Below, piece by piece: positions 16,680 to 28,000 of a DNA stretch of 32,014 nt. Every line of letters begins with the position of its first letter. Position 1 is the stretch's first letter. The position numbers and the translations under genes were made by a program. Source of the stretch: Sphingomonadaceae bacterium (GTDB lineage: Bacteria; Pseudomonadota; Alphaproteobacteria; Sphingomonadales; Sphingomonadaceae); the NCBI GenBank assembly GCA_019090585.1, contig JAHRVR010000122.1, forward strand, positions 1 through 32,014. The letters run 5' to 3'. The notes below the pieces were generated by a model. That model was given only the letters and a program-made list of their open reading frames with translations. It was not told the origin of the DNA and ran no database searches.

Positions 16680-17721
16680 GCGCCTCTTGCCGGCTGGGCT
16701 GTGTAGACTCCCGCGTCTCGGCAACAATCTGGTCATAGCGAGAACTGCTCTGGGTCGGATCAGGTATCGACAGGCGCCACTGCTTGGTGACATCAAGCCT
16801 TCCACCAACATCATTCCCGGCATGACGGTCTGTAACATGGGGCGTCACTGTAAGGCCGGGAACCAGCGGCGCGTCTGCATCAGCGTTCACGCGGTCCCGC
16901 AAGGCCGCAAAATCGATGAAAGGCATACGCTCAACACCGCTATATTGGGCATTGAAAGCGGCCGAACGCCCCCAACCGCCCCGGAAGCGATAGAAGATGT
17001 GACGGCCAAGCTGGGTGATCTTTCCAAGCTGGAAGGCCCATTTCGGCAAGACATAATCGGCATGGTAATGCGTGGCCGTGCCCACGCTCTTCTCAACCCG
17101 CCCGGCCAGTGCTTCCTTTGCCGCCTTTCCCGCTTCACGCCATGGGCCCGGCATCGGCTTGCGCAAAAGTGATCCGTCGCATGTAAAACTGAACTGACAC
17201 CCTGTGCGCCGCTGCGATCCATCATAGACTACACCGCAAACGCTGGACGGGTAAGCCTTGTGTCGCAACCGGTTGAGGACGACCTGCGCTACTGCGCGCC
17301 GTCCCTCCAGCGGCTCATGGGCTGCCTCGTAATAGATAGCTTGCGCCAGGCATTTCTGCGCTGTGGCCTTGCTCGGCATGCCTGCCGCGCCAAGCTCAAA
17401 CGCGCCGATAGTCTCCACCGCAAGCCTAGAGATGGGGAGCTTCGCGTTGCGTTCCTGCGCGTCCCCGCCCTGAACAAGAATCTGTTCTTCGTCATCGACC
17501 GTCATGTCCGAAACTTCGCGCAGCTCTTCTTGTGTGATCGCTGACGCGGGCTGACCGCCCACAGTGAAAACGCCAGGAAACGCAAATCCGGCCACAGCGA
17601 GAACAGCCGTAGCGCCAACCGCCAGGACTCCTCCGGCTGCAAACAACCGCGGCTTGAGGGAGAGCTGCTTCTCCGAGCCGAATGCAGCATCCGCCTCATT
17701 TGTGGTTTTGCGTGGGATCAT
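16645..17721 (-). CDS. SleB-family cell-wall hydrolase within the secretion operon
   Basis: 358 aa from the ATG at 17719-17721, with AGAAGG upstream and 2 bp after the ABC gene's stop; the track's TTG two codons earlier is less likely. One membrane helix at about 27-50 (FAAGGVLAVGATAVLAVAGF) puts the rest in the periplasm. The Hydrolase_2 domain (about 120-240) shows CLAQAIYYEAAHEP with the presumed catalytic Glu, GRRAVAQVVLNRL, YPSSVCGVVY and TGCQFSFTCDG. This family contains spore-cortex lytic and Gram-negative peptidoglycan hydrolases of the lytic-transglycosylase type. Its gene is overlapped by HlyD and coupled to the ABC gene, so it is cotranslated with the secretion machine. It may open the wall for the channel or for the adhesin; this is inference. 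Confidence 0.9.
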   Translation of the reverse strand: MIPRKTTNEADAAFGSEKQLSLKPRLFAAGGVLAVGATAVLAVAGFAFPGVFTVGGQPASAITQEELREVSDMTVDDEEQILVQGGDAQERNAKLPISRLAVETIGAFELGAAGMPSKATAQKCLAQAIYYEAAHEPLEGRRAVAQVVLNRLRHKAYPSSVCGVVYDGSQRRTGCQFSFTCDGSLLRKPMPGPWREAGKAAKEALAGRVEKSVGTATHYHADYVLPKWAFQLGKITQLGRHIFYRFRGGWGRSAAFNAQYSGVERMPFIDFAALRDRVNADADAPLVPGLTVTPHVTDRHAGNDVGGRLDVTKQWRLSIPDPTQSSSRYDQIVAETRESTQPSRQEALAGNPKTVAVR

Positions 17722-17723
17722 GA

Positions 17724-19856
17724 TCAAACCTTCTGGCCCGCGCTGGCTGACGCGATGACCTCGTCACGCGGACCGTCGGCAACAATTCGCCCCTTGTCCA
17801 GTACGATCAGGCGGTCGCACACGCTGAAAAGCGCCGGGCGATGGGTCGAAATGATCAATGTCTGATCGGGTGTCAGGGATTGGGACAACCGATCCACAAA
17901 GAGTTTCTCTGTCTGGCTGTCCATCGCCCCGGTAGGCTCATCAAGGAACAAGAGCCGGGATGGCGAGACGAAGGCACGGCTCAAGGTCAAGAATGCCCTC
18001 TGCCCGCCCGAGAGGCGAATACCGCTCTCTCCGACGGCGCGGTCAAAACCGCCAGCGTCGCGAGACAAGAATTCGTCCGCGCCAATACGCCGCAATGCCT
18101 CGATCAGCTCCTCGTCGCTGGGACGGTCTGAACCAAGGCTGAGATTGTCCTTGATTGTCCCGCTGAACAAGTTGGCGTCCTGGCCGACGAACCGCATCGC
18201 CATTCGCAGATCCTGAGGCCTATATTGCTGACTGTCGATGCCGTCGACCAACAGCGCGCCTTCGCTTGGCTGATAGAGCCCGCACAGGATCCGCCCGAGT
18301 GTGGACTTGCCCGATGCGACGCGCCCGATGACGGCAATGCGTTCGCCCGGATTGATTTCAAGATTTAGTTCGCTGAGCGAAGGGCCCGATGCATCGGGGT
18401 ATGAAAAGCTCAGCCGCTCCAGCTTGAGGTGAGCCGAGCGCACTTGCGGCGCAACCGATGCGCTGCCCATGCGCCGCTCATCGCTTTCGCCCCAAAGTGT
18501 CTGGATCGATTCGAGCGCATGCAACGCCTGCTTTCCGCGCGTCAGCAGGAAGGCAAATTGCCCCGCCGGGGCAAGCGAACGCGAGGCCAGCATGACAATG
18601 GCGATGATCGCCCCCATCGTGATCTTGCCCGCAGCAAACAGGTAATAGCCGCCTACGACGAGGGATATGCTGGTGAGCTGCTGACACGTGGCCGCAAGGC
18701 CGATGGCCGTGGAACTGATATCGCGCAGCCGCCGTTCCGATTGCGCGCCAAGCTCTGCAAGCCGGCGCCAGCGCCCGAGCATGGTGCCTTCGCCAGCCAC
18801 ACTCTTTAGCGTTTCGATGCCGGAGATCGATTCGACCAGCAATGTCTGCTGCAATCCGCGGTCCGCCTGCGCCTCTATCGCCGCTTCGGACACTTTGCGT
18901 TGCAAGCGCAAACCCATCACCAGCATCGCTGCGGCTATGACGATTGGCACCAACGCCAGCCAGCCCGCGATATAAGCTATCAGTGCGATGAAGAAGACCA
19001 TGAAGAACAGATCGACGATCAGGACGATCGTCGTCGACGCGAAGAAATCGCGCACAATGGCGAATTCACTAACCCGGGCGACCATGTTTCCGGTGTAACC
19101 CTTGCGGGCAGCAAGCGGCGCCGAAAGCACTTTCGAATAGATTTTCTGCGATAGCTTGAGGTCCAGATCGCGCCCCAGTCCATCAAGCACCTTGGTCCGC
19201 GCGCGTCGCAGGGAATAATCCAGAATGAAGGCAATGAGAACACCCGAAGCCAGAACCCAGAGCGTGGCCTGCGCGCGGTTGGGGATCACCCGATCATAGA
19301 CGTTCATGGTGAACAGCGGCAGAGCCAGTGCCAGCACGTTGATGAGCATTGAAGCCACCAGCACCGGCCTGAAATCGTGGCGCAGCTTGTAAACTTCGCT
19401 CCAGAACCAGTGCGTTCGCGCATTTTCCTGCCACGGCTGGCCTTCGGACCGTATCGCCGTCGCATCGCCAAAAACCGTGGCCATCCAGCCGGTATATTCC
19501 GCCTGAACTTCTCCGGCAGGCTCCCACCGGGCTTCGTCCGACGCAGGCCGCCAGACCAACATGTCTCCTTCGCGATAGTCTTCAATGACGGCAAGAGCGC
19601 CGCCTTCAAGAGAAACGATCGCGGGATAGTGCTCAACCTGGCGTGGCAACTTGGGCAGTTTGCGCGCGTCGCAATTGAGGCCGAGAATCTCGGCAGCCGG
19701 CTCCACCTGATGCCGGGGGAGCTGGCCATCGCCGCCGCGTACAAGGCTGGAGAACAGTGTAGGCGCAAAACCCACGCCGAAGCGATCCGCCAACCTGTCC
19801 AGACAGGCGATCAGCGGATCGGCGTGGCGCGCTTCATGGTCTGGCCCATCGGCCAT
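17724..19856 (-). CDS. Type I secretion ABC transporter (permease/ATPase) with inactive C39-like domain
   Basis: 710 aa. It powers export of the adhesin through the HlyD and TolC partners. The N-terminal 130 residues resemble a C39 peptidase domain, but the catalytic Cys and His are not visible, as in LapB-type transporters, where the domain only binds substrate. The six-helix membrane part runs about 165-440 (LINVLALALPLFTMNVYDRVIP). The ATPase is at about 470-700: Walker A GRVASGKST, signature RLSGGQR, Walker B RLLFLDEPTG, H-loop STHR. Start ATG has AAGAGGG upstream. Its stop is 2 bp from the hydrolase start. This is the closest family to the LapB/LssB transporters. Confidence 0.95.
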   Translation of the reverse strand: MADGPDHEARHADPLIACLDRLADRFGVGFAPTLFSSLVRGGDGQLPRHQVEPAAEILGLNCDARKLPKLPRQVEHYPAIVSLEGGALAVIEDYREGDMLVWRPASDEARWEPAGEVQAEYTGWMATVFGDATAIRSEGQPWQENARTHWFWSEVYKLRHDFRPVLVASMLINVLALALPLFTMNVYDRVIPNRAQATLWVLASGVLIAFILDYSLRRARTKVLDGLGRDLDLKLSQKIYSKVLSAPLAARKGYTGNMVARVSEFAIVRDFFASTTIVLIVDLFFMVFFIALIAYIAGWLALVPIVIAAAMLVMGLRLQRKVSEAAIEAQADRGLQQTLLVESISGIETLKSVAGEGTMLGRWRRLAELGAQSERRLRDISSTAIGLAATCQQLTSISLVVGGYYLFAAGKITMGAIIAIVMLASRSLAPAGQFAFLLTRGKQALHALESIQTLWGESDERRMGSASVAPQVRSAHLKLERLSFSYPDASGPSLSELNLEINPGERIAVIGRVASGKSTLGRILCGLYQPSEGALLVDGIDSQQYRPQDLRMAMRFVGQDANLFSGTIKDNLSLGSDRPSDEELIEALRRIGADEFLSRDAGGFDRAVGESGIRLSGGQRAFLTLSRAFVSPSRLLFLDEPTGAMDSQTEKLFVDRLSQSLTPDQTLIISTHRPALFSVCDRLIVLDKGRIVADGPRDEVIASASAGQKV

Positions 19857-19895
19857 GGCTTACCCTCTTTCGAACTGCCAAGCTGCCCGTTGCAG

Positions 19896-21293
19896 TCAGG
19901 GCACCGTGCGGTACTGAAGCTCCGCAGGTGCGGAAGGCCCGTAGTTATACTCCTCGCGCTCATTCTCACCGGCCCCCGCACCCGGCTCGATCTCGAGGCC
20001 GGAAAGGAAACGGTTGGTCGCCGCGAGTGTCTGATACTGGGCGAATATCCTTGAAAATTTCGCCGACTCCAGACGGACTTGCACACTGTAGCGCGTATTC
20101 TGTGCATCCAGCACATCGAGCAGCGAACGTCTCCCGACGTTGAACTGGCTGCGATAGGATAGCAGCAAGTCATCACTGACCGTGCTCTGGCGGGCAAGTT
20201 GCTCGGTCACGCGGGTCTGCGTCTTGAGCTGCGACCAGGCATTGCGAACATCTTCCTCAGCCTCGCGCTCCACTTCATGAAGCCGATAGCGAGTCCCGCT
20301 CGCGCGGCGCACCATCTCCTGATACTTCGCGCGATTAATACCACCATCGAAGATGTTCCAGCGCATGAAGACACGGGCCTGCAGGTCGGTTGTTTCCCCC
20401 CTGAAGCCGTCGATATCCTCACCGTATCGGCCCCTCGCATCGACGCCAATCTCAGGATAAAGATCGCCCTTGGCGCTGCGGGACAGCGCATGCGCTGCGT
20501 CGACATCAGCCTTGGCCTCGCGGACTCGCGGATTGTTGGCACGTGCAATCCCGACAGCCTCGTCAAGGTTGGTCGGCATCCGGGCCGCGAGTTCCGGCGG
20601 CAACTGGACCTGGGAAATGTGGAGACCAGTCAGCTTTTGCAGTGCGTTCTGCGATTCTGTCAGCGACTGTTCGGCCTGGGTCTGGCGAACAAGTGCAGCC
20701 TGAAGACGTTCCTCAGCCTGCTGCTGGTCAGCAATTGAGATCGACCCCTGTTCAACACCGCTGGACAAGTCGCCCACCAGCACCCGGTGGAAACCGACAT
20801 TATCCTGACTGGCCGCAACAACGCGTTGCTGCAACAGCACGCCAAGGTATTGGCGCGCGACCTGCAATGCCACGAACTCGGAGCGTTCGAGGACACGAAG
20901 CGATGCCCCGTCGACCCGCGCGGCCTGACGGTGCAATTCACCGCGGCGCCGGCCAAAATCAAACATAACCCATTCCGCGCTGCCTTCGGCCCCGATCGGA
21001 TAGAGTTCATTGTCGGCAATGCCGAGCGATCGCCTTGTCGGGTTCTTCAGGCTGCGGATTCCCGCAGACCCTTCAATGTCCGCACGTGGCAGGAACAGGC
21101 CCTGTGCCTGCTTGCGTTCGAATTCGATCGCTTCCTTGTTGTATTGCGCCTGCGCGATGCTCGGATTTGCGCTCATCGCAACCGCAATCGCTTCTTCGAG
21201 GCTCACGGCTCCGCCGCCCTGGGCAAGTGCCGGCATGGCAGTTCCGGAAAGCAGAACTGCGGCACCGGCGGCGAAGAGTTTGTTCTTCAGCAT
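19896..21293 (-). CDS. TolC-family outer-membrane channel of the type I system
   Basis: 465 aa with a signal peptide (LFAAGAAVLLSGTAMPALA). Duplicated TolC repeats are visible: SLEEAIAVAMSANPSIAQAQYN near residue 30 and DEAVGIARANNPRVREAKADVDAA at about 230-255, each opening a long alpha-hairpin. The C-terminal half has the typical SYRSQFNVGRRSLLDVLDAQN. An acidic C-terminal tail (AGENEREEY) follows. AAGGAG precedes the ATG, and the OmpA gene ends 20 bp upstream. This is the LapE-like outer-membrane exit duct, in the operon between the OmpA and ABC genes. Confidence 0.94.
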   Translation of the reverse strand: MLKNKLFAAGAAVLLSGTAMPALAQGGGAVSLEEAIAVAMSANPSIAQAQYNKEAIEFERKQAQGLFLPRADIEGSAGIRSLKNPTRRSLGIADNELYPIGAEGSAEWVMFDFGRRRGELHRQAARVDGASLRVLERSEFVALQVARQYLGVLLQQRVVAASQDNVGFHRVLVGDLSSGVEQGSISIADQQQAEERLQAALVRQTQAEQSLTESQNALQKLTGLHISQVQLPPELAARMPTNLDEAVGIARANNPRVREAKADVDAAHALSRSAKGDLYPEIGVDARGRYGEDIDGFRGETTDLQARVFMRWNIFDGGINRAKYQEMVRRASGTRYRLHEVEREAEEDVRNAWSQLKTQTRVTEQLARQSTVSDDLLLSYRSQFNVGRRSLLDVLDAQNTRYSVQVRLESAKFSRIFAQYQTLAATNRFLSGLEIEPGAGAGENEREEYNYGPSAPAELQYRTVP

Positions 21294-21313
21294 GATCCTA
21301 ACTCCTTGCCAAT

Positions 21314-22018
21314 TTACTGAACGGTAACTTCAACCCGACGGTTCGTCGGATTGCGTTCGCCGTCCAAGGTCGGCACTTTCGGCTCGCCTTCACCCCGGCC
21401 AGATACTGCCATCTGGCCAGCGGCAAGCCCCTTGGCTCCCAGAAGGTCAGCAATCGCGTTGGCGCGGGCGACAGAAAGAACGTCATTATAAGCGTCACTG
21501 CCCGAGCGATCGGTATGCCCGGTCACGACAAGACCGGACCATCCACAGCCGTTGAAATTGTTCACGACCGAATCCAGAGTTTGCGAGGCATCGACCCCCG
21601 GCACGGCGCTGTCCCAATCGAAGAAGACAATACCGGCGACGGGCTGACTACACAACGTATCTGGCACCAGCGGTGGAGGCGGTGGCGGCGGCGGAACAAA
21701 TTTCATCCGCTCTGCAGCATCGACGCATTTGCCAATGCTGACCGGATCCTTGGTGCTGCTCTTCAGAAAACCAAGGGCGATGCCGCACTGGGCCTTTGCC
21801 TGACTGGCCCACATATACTGGGAAGTATCCGCCGATACGACGCCTGCATCCTGAGTCAGGGCAAGTGCCGCATCATAGCGCTGCTGAACTTCCCCACGCA
21901 GCGAGGCTATGCCCATGGCCATAAGGTCATCCGCCGTTGTCTGCGCCGCTGCCACACCGGGCAACGCCAGAGCTATCACGGCAGCGCCCAGGGCCATGCC
22001 TGAACGGTTAGATCGCAT
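21314..22018 (-). CDS. OmpA-family peptidoglycan-binding protein
   Basis: 234 aa. Signal peptide 1-25 (AAVIALALPGVAAAQ), a short alpha-helical region (30-108), an unbroken run of eight prolines as a linker, and a C-terminal OmpA domain (about 125-234). The domain shows FFDWDSAVP, VTGHTDRSGSDAYNDVLSVARANA and the closing ERNPTNRRVEV, with the Asp and Arg that bind diaminopimelate. No beta-barrel, so it is a periplasmic or OM-attached wall linker. Ribosome site AAGGGGACTGAAA. It is the second gene of the adhesin operon, 32 bp after the adhesin stop, which is not a standard place for an OmpA gene in Lap operons. Confidence 0.92.
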   Translation of the reverse strand: MRSNRSGMALGAAVIALALPGVAAAQTTADDLMAMGIASLRGEVQQRYDAALALTQDAGVVSADTSQYMWASQAKAQCGIALGFLKSSTKDPVSIGKCVDAAERMKFVPPPPPPPPLVPDTLCSQPVAGIVFFDWDSAVPGVDASQTLDSVVNNFNGCGWSGLVVTGHTDRSGSDAYNDVLSVARANAIADLLGAKGLAAGQMAVSGRGEGEPKVPTLDGERNPTNRRVEVTVQ

Positions 22019-22050
22019 TTTCAGTCCCCTTATTGCAGTCTCGATGCATC

Positions 22051-25000
22051 CTAGGCAGCGGCCGCAGCCGCACTTAACTCCTCGGCCATATCATTGAATT
22101 CAAATGCTCCCTGGCCAACAGCAGGCACGCTATCGACGTCAGTTGCAAGCAGTAACTGCAACCCATCAATACTGCCTTCCGTTGAATCGGCCTCCCCGCT
22201 GCCAAGTTCGTCGATCAAGTGATCAACGAAGTTCTCCCCCTCAGCCTCGACGATTGCTTCACCAAGATAGTCGAGATCGCCGGAGGCGTCTTCGACCGGC
22301 GTTACCTGTGAGAGCAACAGCAGGCTCTGCATGACTTCGCCGCCATCCGAGTTGCCGCCGGAAACAAGGTCGCTCGATGCCTCCACATGGCTTTCCGAAG
22401 GCGATTCGTCTCCGGAGCCGCCGGAATAATGATCGATAAGATCAGCCAATCCAGCATCCGACATTTCGCCATCGGAAACTTCCGAGGAAGAGCTTCCGCC
22501 ATCGCCAGCGAGTTCGCCGGTGGCATCGCCGAGATATATCTGCGAACTGATACCCGCCTCTTCGCCACCATCACTGGCGACGGTTTCGGACAGCGCCGCC
22601 ATGGGCACGTCCCGGGGCGAACTGTCAGTTGTAACCGTTCCCTTTGCCTCCGCATCAGGTGCCTCGACCAGCAGCGCGCTCGCCATCACGCCCGCTGCGA
22701 TCGCAGCATTGGTAATTTCAAGGCTGCGTGTCTCGATCTTCTGCGCGCCGACTGCAAAGCTGGCATCGGCCAGAACGCCAGTGGCGCCGCCAGCCGTTGT
22801 AAAGGCAGCCTCTCCATGGACGGTCACATCGCCATCCGCAGCACTGTAGCCCTCGCCATCCGAGGTCAGCTCAATCGAGACGATGCCAAGATCATCCAGC
22901 GAGCGGAACTCGCCTGCATCAGTAACGCCATCGCTATCCGCATCCTGCCAGACGCCAAAGTCGCCCCATGCCGCATCGGCAGAGGTCAGAACGCCATCGT
23001 CATTGCCGTCGTAGGCTTCGCGCACGCCTTCGAGGTCAGTCGCAGCGCCGGGCGCGTCGTCGGAAAAGACAATGTCCAGACCCTGCGCCGTCTGACGCGC
23101 CAACAGCCCGTCATCTGCACCGGCCCAGGCCGTCGCGACCAGACCTGTCCCATAATCGAAGGTTACACCTGCATCCTGCGAAAGGAATTCAACGCCGTCA
23201 CCATCGAGATCGAGAACGACGGGATTCACCACCACCGGATTAAGGGTGATATCCAGATCGCTGGTCGCAGTCTTGTCACCGTCTTCGTCCATAATCAGGA
23301 GGGGAACGGAGAACTCGACCGGGCTTTCGGTTTCGACAGCAGCACCAAAGCCACCGAACTTGATAGAATTACCGCCGTCTAGCGGGTCTTCATTCGTGGC
23401 TTCAAGCGTCGTGTATCCGTCCGCGGTGTAGATCGCGATTGTCGTCGTCAGCTGTTGATTGCTGTTGCCGTTGGCGCCTGTAACATTGGTGACCAGGACG
23501 CTCAGGCCATCAAGCTGATAACCGAAAGTCTCGCCGCCGACAGACACGTTTTGAGATAATCCCGTGGGCGTCAAAAGCGTGCTCTCGTCATTATTGTAGA
23601 AAATGACGATATTGGTGATCGCCTCTTGATCACCGTCTCCGACGACGTTGTTGGCATCGTCAGCCCCTTCGTCATCGAAAGCTTCGAAGCGCATGGTCGT
23701 ACCAGACGTCGATTGGCGGAAGCTGATTGTTGCCCCGTTGGTCGTCCAATGTTCGTCGAAAGAATGGCCGTTGGTTCCGCCGATCACGTAGTTGGAGTTC
23801 GGCGGGCTTCCCGTAAGATCGACAACATAATCGAGACGGAACCCCTCGCCAGGATCAACACTTTGACCGCCCCCCACACCGCCCAGGATATTGCTGGTAT
23901 TGATTGTATCGGCTGATAGCGGCGTGATCAGCACGTCCTGGCTGTTATCGTTGACAGGAGCATCACCGCCGCCGTCACCCTGCCCGGTCGGAACGATTCC
24001 GAACCAGGCTCCATTGCCGCCGACAAGATCAAAGGCCCCAGGGTCATAGTCGATCTGGACGTTGCTATCGACCGTGCCGAAGGTGTCATCCATGTCGATG
24101 GTGTAGTTCGAATTCGCCTGGTCGAGCGTAATTGTGAAAACCGTATTCGCGCCGACTTTGCCATACAAAATCTGCCCACTCGCGGACACGTCATAAATGA
24201 TTGGCTGGAAGCCCGAGGTGAGGCCACTGCTGGCTCCTTCAAGGCTTGGATCGAAAATGACGGAGCCTCCGTCGGCACCGATATTGTTGAGGATGTTGCC
24301 ATCCCCGGGCGCGACATCGAGACTGCCCATCACCGTGCCGTCCACCGAATTTTCAAGTTCGGCAGCTTCGACAACGAAAGAAGACGGCGCATCGTCATCG
24401 AACGTGATCTGAAGCAACACATCTGAAGCCGACGGAGAGCTATCGAAGTCAACGACGTTAAACTTGATCGTCGCAACTGCATCATTGACGGTCAGGTTCT
24501 CGGTATCGTCGTCCGATTCTCCGTCACGCGTTGCATGCAGAACATTATCGAGCAACTCGACCGTATAAGTGCCGGCTGCCGTATCGGTCAGCGTCACTTT
24601 GAATAAGTCCCCGCGTGGTCCTGTCGCGGTCAGTATCGTGCCCCCGCCAGACAGTGCAAAGGAGACCGTCTCCTGACCCACAGTTGGAGTGGCGGTCAGC
24701 ATGTCGGAATGGAAACTCACCGTCACCGGCGTATCGCTGCCCGGCGAGAAATTCAGTGCGCCAGAGAACGTCTTCTCGCTCGAAGCAAGACCATCGGCAT
24801 CGTCATCCACCGTCCCCGATGACTGATCCTGGCCTTCATTCGTGTCGAGGTCATTCACAGTCGAGTTTGGATTCCCGCCAGGGAGCCCATCATCGTCGAC
24901 GAGCGCATAAGCCGTTCCGCCCGAAGGCGTTGAATCTTCGCCAATATTTACAGTTATTGTCGCGGTCGATGGATCGCCGTCGCCATCGGTAATCGTATAA

Positions 25001-28000
25001 GTGAAGCTGTCTGCGCCCACCGCGTTCTGATTTGCCGTGTAAGTGAAAGTGCCATCGTCATTGTAGACCGCCGTGCCCTGACTGGGACCGCTGGCGACGA
25101 CGACCGAGCTGGGTATAGCGTTAGTCGTATCCACTCCGTCCGCGCCAAACACGTCGTTAACAAACGCAGAGTTGATCTGATAGGCAACGCCTGCCTCTAC
25201 GTTAAAGATCCCGTCATCGTTGGCGGTTGGCACGTCGTCGACAACCTGAACGACAAGCGTATCTGCGTCCGAATCGCCATCGATGTCAGTCAGACTGACT
25301 GCGAGGTGATCAAATAGCGAGTTCTGGCCATTTGCATTCGAGTGCGCTTCGTTGTCATCCAGCGTGTACTCGTAAGTGATCTCGCCAGTGCCCGCGTTGT
25401 AACCGGTAAACTCGATCGTATTGCCAAGCTCAGACGTCGTGCCCGTGGCATTGGCCTGAAAGACACCGTTGATGAATACGTTGATCCCGTCGACAACAAC
25501 ATCATCGACACCGTCCGGTGCGGAAATGAAGAAACTGCCCGTCACGGTCGTCGATTGAGACTGATCTGATCCCTCAGGGATCACCAGATCATCTTCGTCA
25601 ACTATCGCATCCCCGCCTTGCAGCTCGGGCACCAATCCCGTGATCACCGCCGGATTGTCCGGTGGAGGCACGAAAGTATCCCCAACCAGAATGGTCAGCG
25701 TGGTCGTTGACAAATCGCCATCGGAATCACGGATAGAATAGACAAATACGTCCTGCACATCCGCGGTCACGCTGCCAGCCTGGTAGGAATAGCTGCCATC
25801 GGCATCCAGCGTGAGTGTGCCGTAGAGCCCGACAATCACTCCGCCCGTTCCGGTTGTTACGGGCGTAGTCGTATCGCCGCCAGCGGCGCGCACGCCAACA
25901 ACACCGCCCGCAGGCGAAGTCACATCGGGGCCATCCGCGCCGAACGCATCGTTGGGCAGGACATTGCCCAGGACAGTGCCCAACTCATCGACACTGTTGA
26001 AATCCGCACGGGCAATCGGAACATCGTCGACGATATCGACTGTGATCGTGCCCTCGATCACATTGCCATTGTCGTCGCTCGCTTCATAAGTGAAGACGTC
26101 TTGCGCCGGCGCTGTCTCGTGGCCGTCATTGGCATGCGGCAGATTGTCGACAGGAGTGGTCAGCGTGTACGTGTAGCTGCCATCGGCATTGATCTGGATA
26201 AGACCGTAAGTGCCTGTCGCAGTCCCGACGATTGCAAAACTTGTTGCACCGGGCACGTCGAGCGCACCCGAAACCGTTTCCAGTGTATTTCCCGGGGCCG
26301 ATCCCGTCACGATACCGGGTGCCAGATCGTCGCCGGTCTGGAAGAGATCCAGCGACGGCTCGTACACGGTCACGTTCTCGTCATCGGCAATGAGCGTAAC
26401 ATCGTCGACCGTAATCGTCAGTGTCGTGGTCGAACGGTCTCCGTCATCATCCTCGATCGTGTAGACAAAGATTTCCACTACATCTTCGGTAATGGTGCCC
26501 GGCGCCGTGACGTAAGTATAACTGCCATCGGCATTGAGGATCAGCGTGCCGTAATCGCCGAAGATTTCGGTCCCGGTCCCGGTCGTGACATCAGTTGTCG
26601 TATCGCCATCAGCCTTTCGCACGCCGATAACGCCGCCCAAAGGCGCAGTCGTTGCCGGGCCGTCAGCACCGAACGCGTCGTTGGGCAGGACATTGCCTAC
26701 AGCAGTGCCGCCTTCGCTGACGGTATCGACATCGGCAGTGGCGACCGGGATGTCGTCAATAATATCGACTGTGATGGTGCCTTCGACAGTGTTGCCGTTC
26801 GCGTCCGTCGCCAGATAAGTGAAGACATCGCCAGCTGGCTGGGTTTCCGTCCCGTCATCCGCATGCGGCAGATTGTCGAAACGGGACGTCAGAGTATAGA
26901 TAAAGTTCCCATCATTATCTATTGAAATTAAGCCATAAGTTCCTTCACTGGAGCCAACAATCTCAAATGCAGCCGCACCTGCGATCACCACGGTGCCACC
27001 AACAGTTTCATCGGTGCTGCCCGGTGTCCGCCCGGTTGTGTCTCCGGGCGCAAGATCGGCGCCATCCTGATTGAGATCCAGCGCCGCCTCATCAACAATA
27101 ACGCCAACATCATGCTGGAGCAGCGTGATCGCGGAAATATCGATAGTGAGCGTGGTGGTCGAAATGTCCCCCTCACCCTCATCGCCATCTTCGATCGTAT
27201 AGACAAATACGTCGACCACATCGGTATCGATAATGTTCGCGTCAGACTTGTATGTGTAACTGCCGTCAGCGTTGAGCACCAACGTACCGTAAAGACCGCG
27301 TATTTCGGTGCCTGTGCCAGTTTCGACGGGAGTTTCCGTATCGCCATCAGCAGCACGGACGCCGATTACACCGCCCTCAGGCGCAGTCGTTGCAGGACCG
27401 TCAGCACCAAACTCATCATTGGGCAGGACATTCCCGGTGGCCGTTCCGCCTTCGCCGACAGAATCGAAATCTTCAACGGCGGTTGGAATGTCATCGACGA
27501 TCTCAATCGCCAGAACATCCTCGGCAACGTCACCATCGGGGTCGGTCACAACGATGGGAAATGAAACCTCCGAACCGCCGGGATCAAGCGTATTGTCGTT
27601 GAGCGTATACTCGTAAGTGATCGATCCGGTCTTGGTGGCATCATCGAAGGTATAACCAGTGATGATCAGCGTGCCCACTTCATCAGACGACACGACCTGC
27701 GGCAACCCGTTGGGATCGATGACAACGCCATTGATCGTGACCGTTTCGACACCATCAAGCGAGGTGAAATCGATCGTGTTAGCCGTGATCTCCACGTCGC
27801 TTTCATCCTGCGAACCAGGAGATTCAGAATCGCGGATGACTGTGCTGGAAGCAAGACCGGCCTCCTCCACGCGGGTACCGGAGGCAATTTCGCCAACCCG
27901 CGGAACAAAAGTAATTTCCGGCTCATTGTTGATCGCCGAAAAAACTTCCTCGTCCTCGCTCTCGGGGAACGCAAGCTCAGTATATGGAAGCAGATTGCCC

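Noticed and set aside
22387-23382. 331-aa plus-strand ORF opposite the adhesin gene, and similar long ORFs at 26101-26925 and 27112-27564.
   Set aside because: Shadow frames of a GC-rich, repetitive coding region; compositions are Arg/His/Cys-rich and repeat with the adhesin units.
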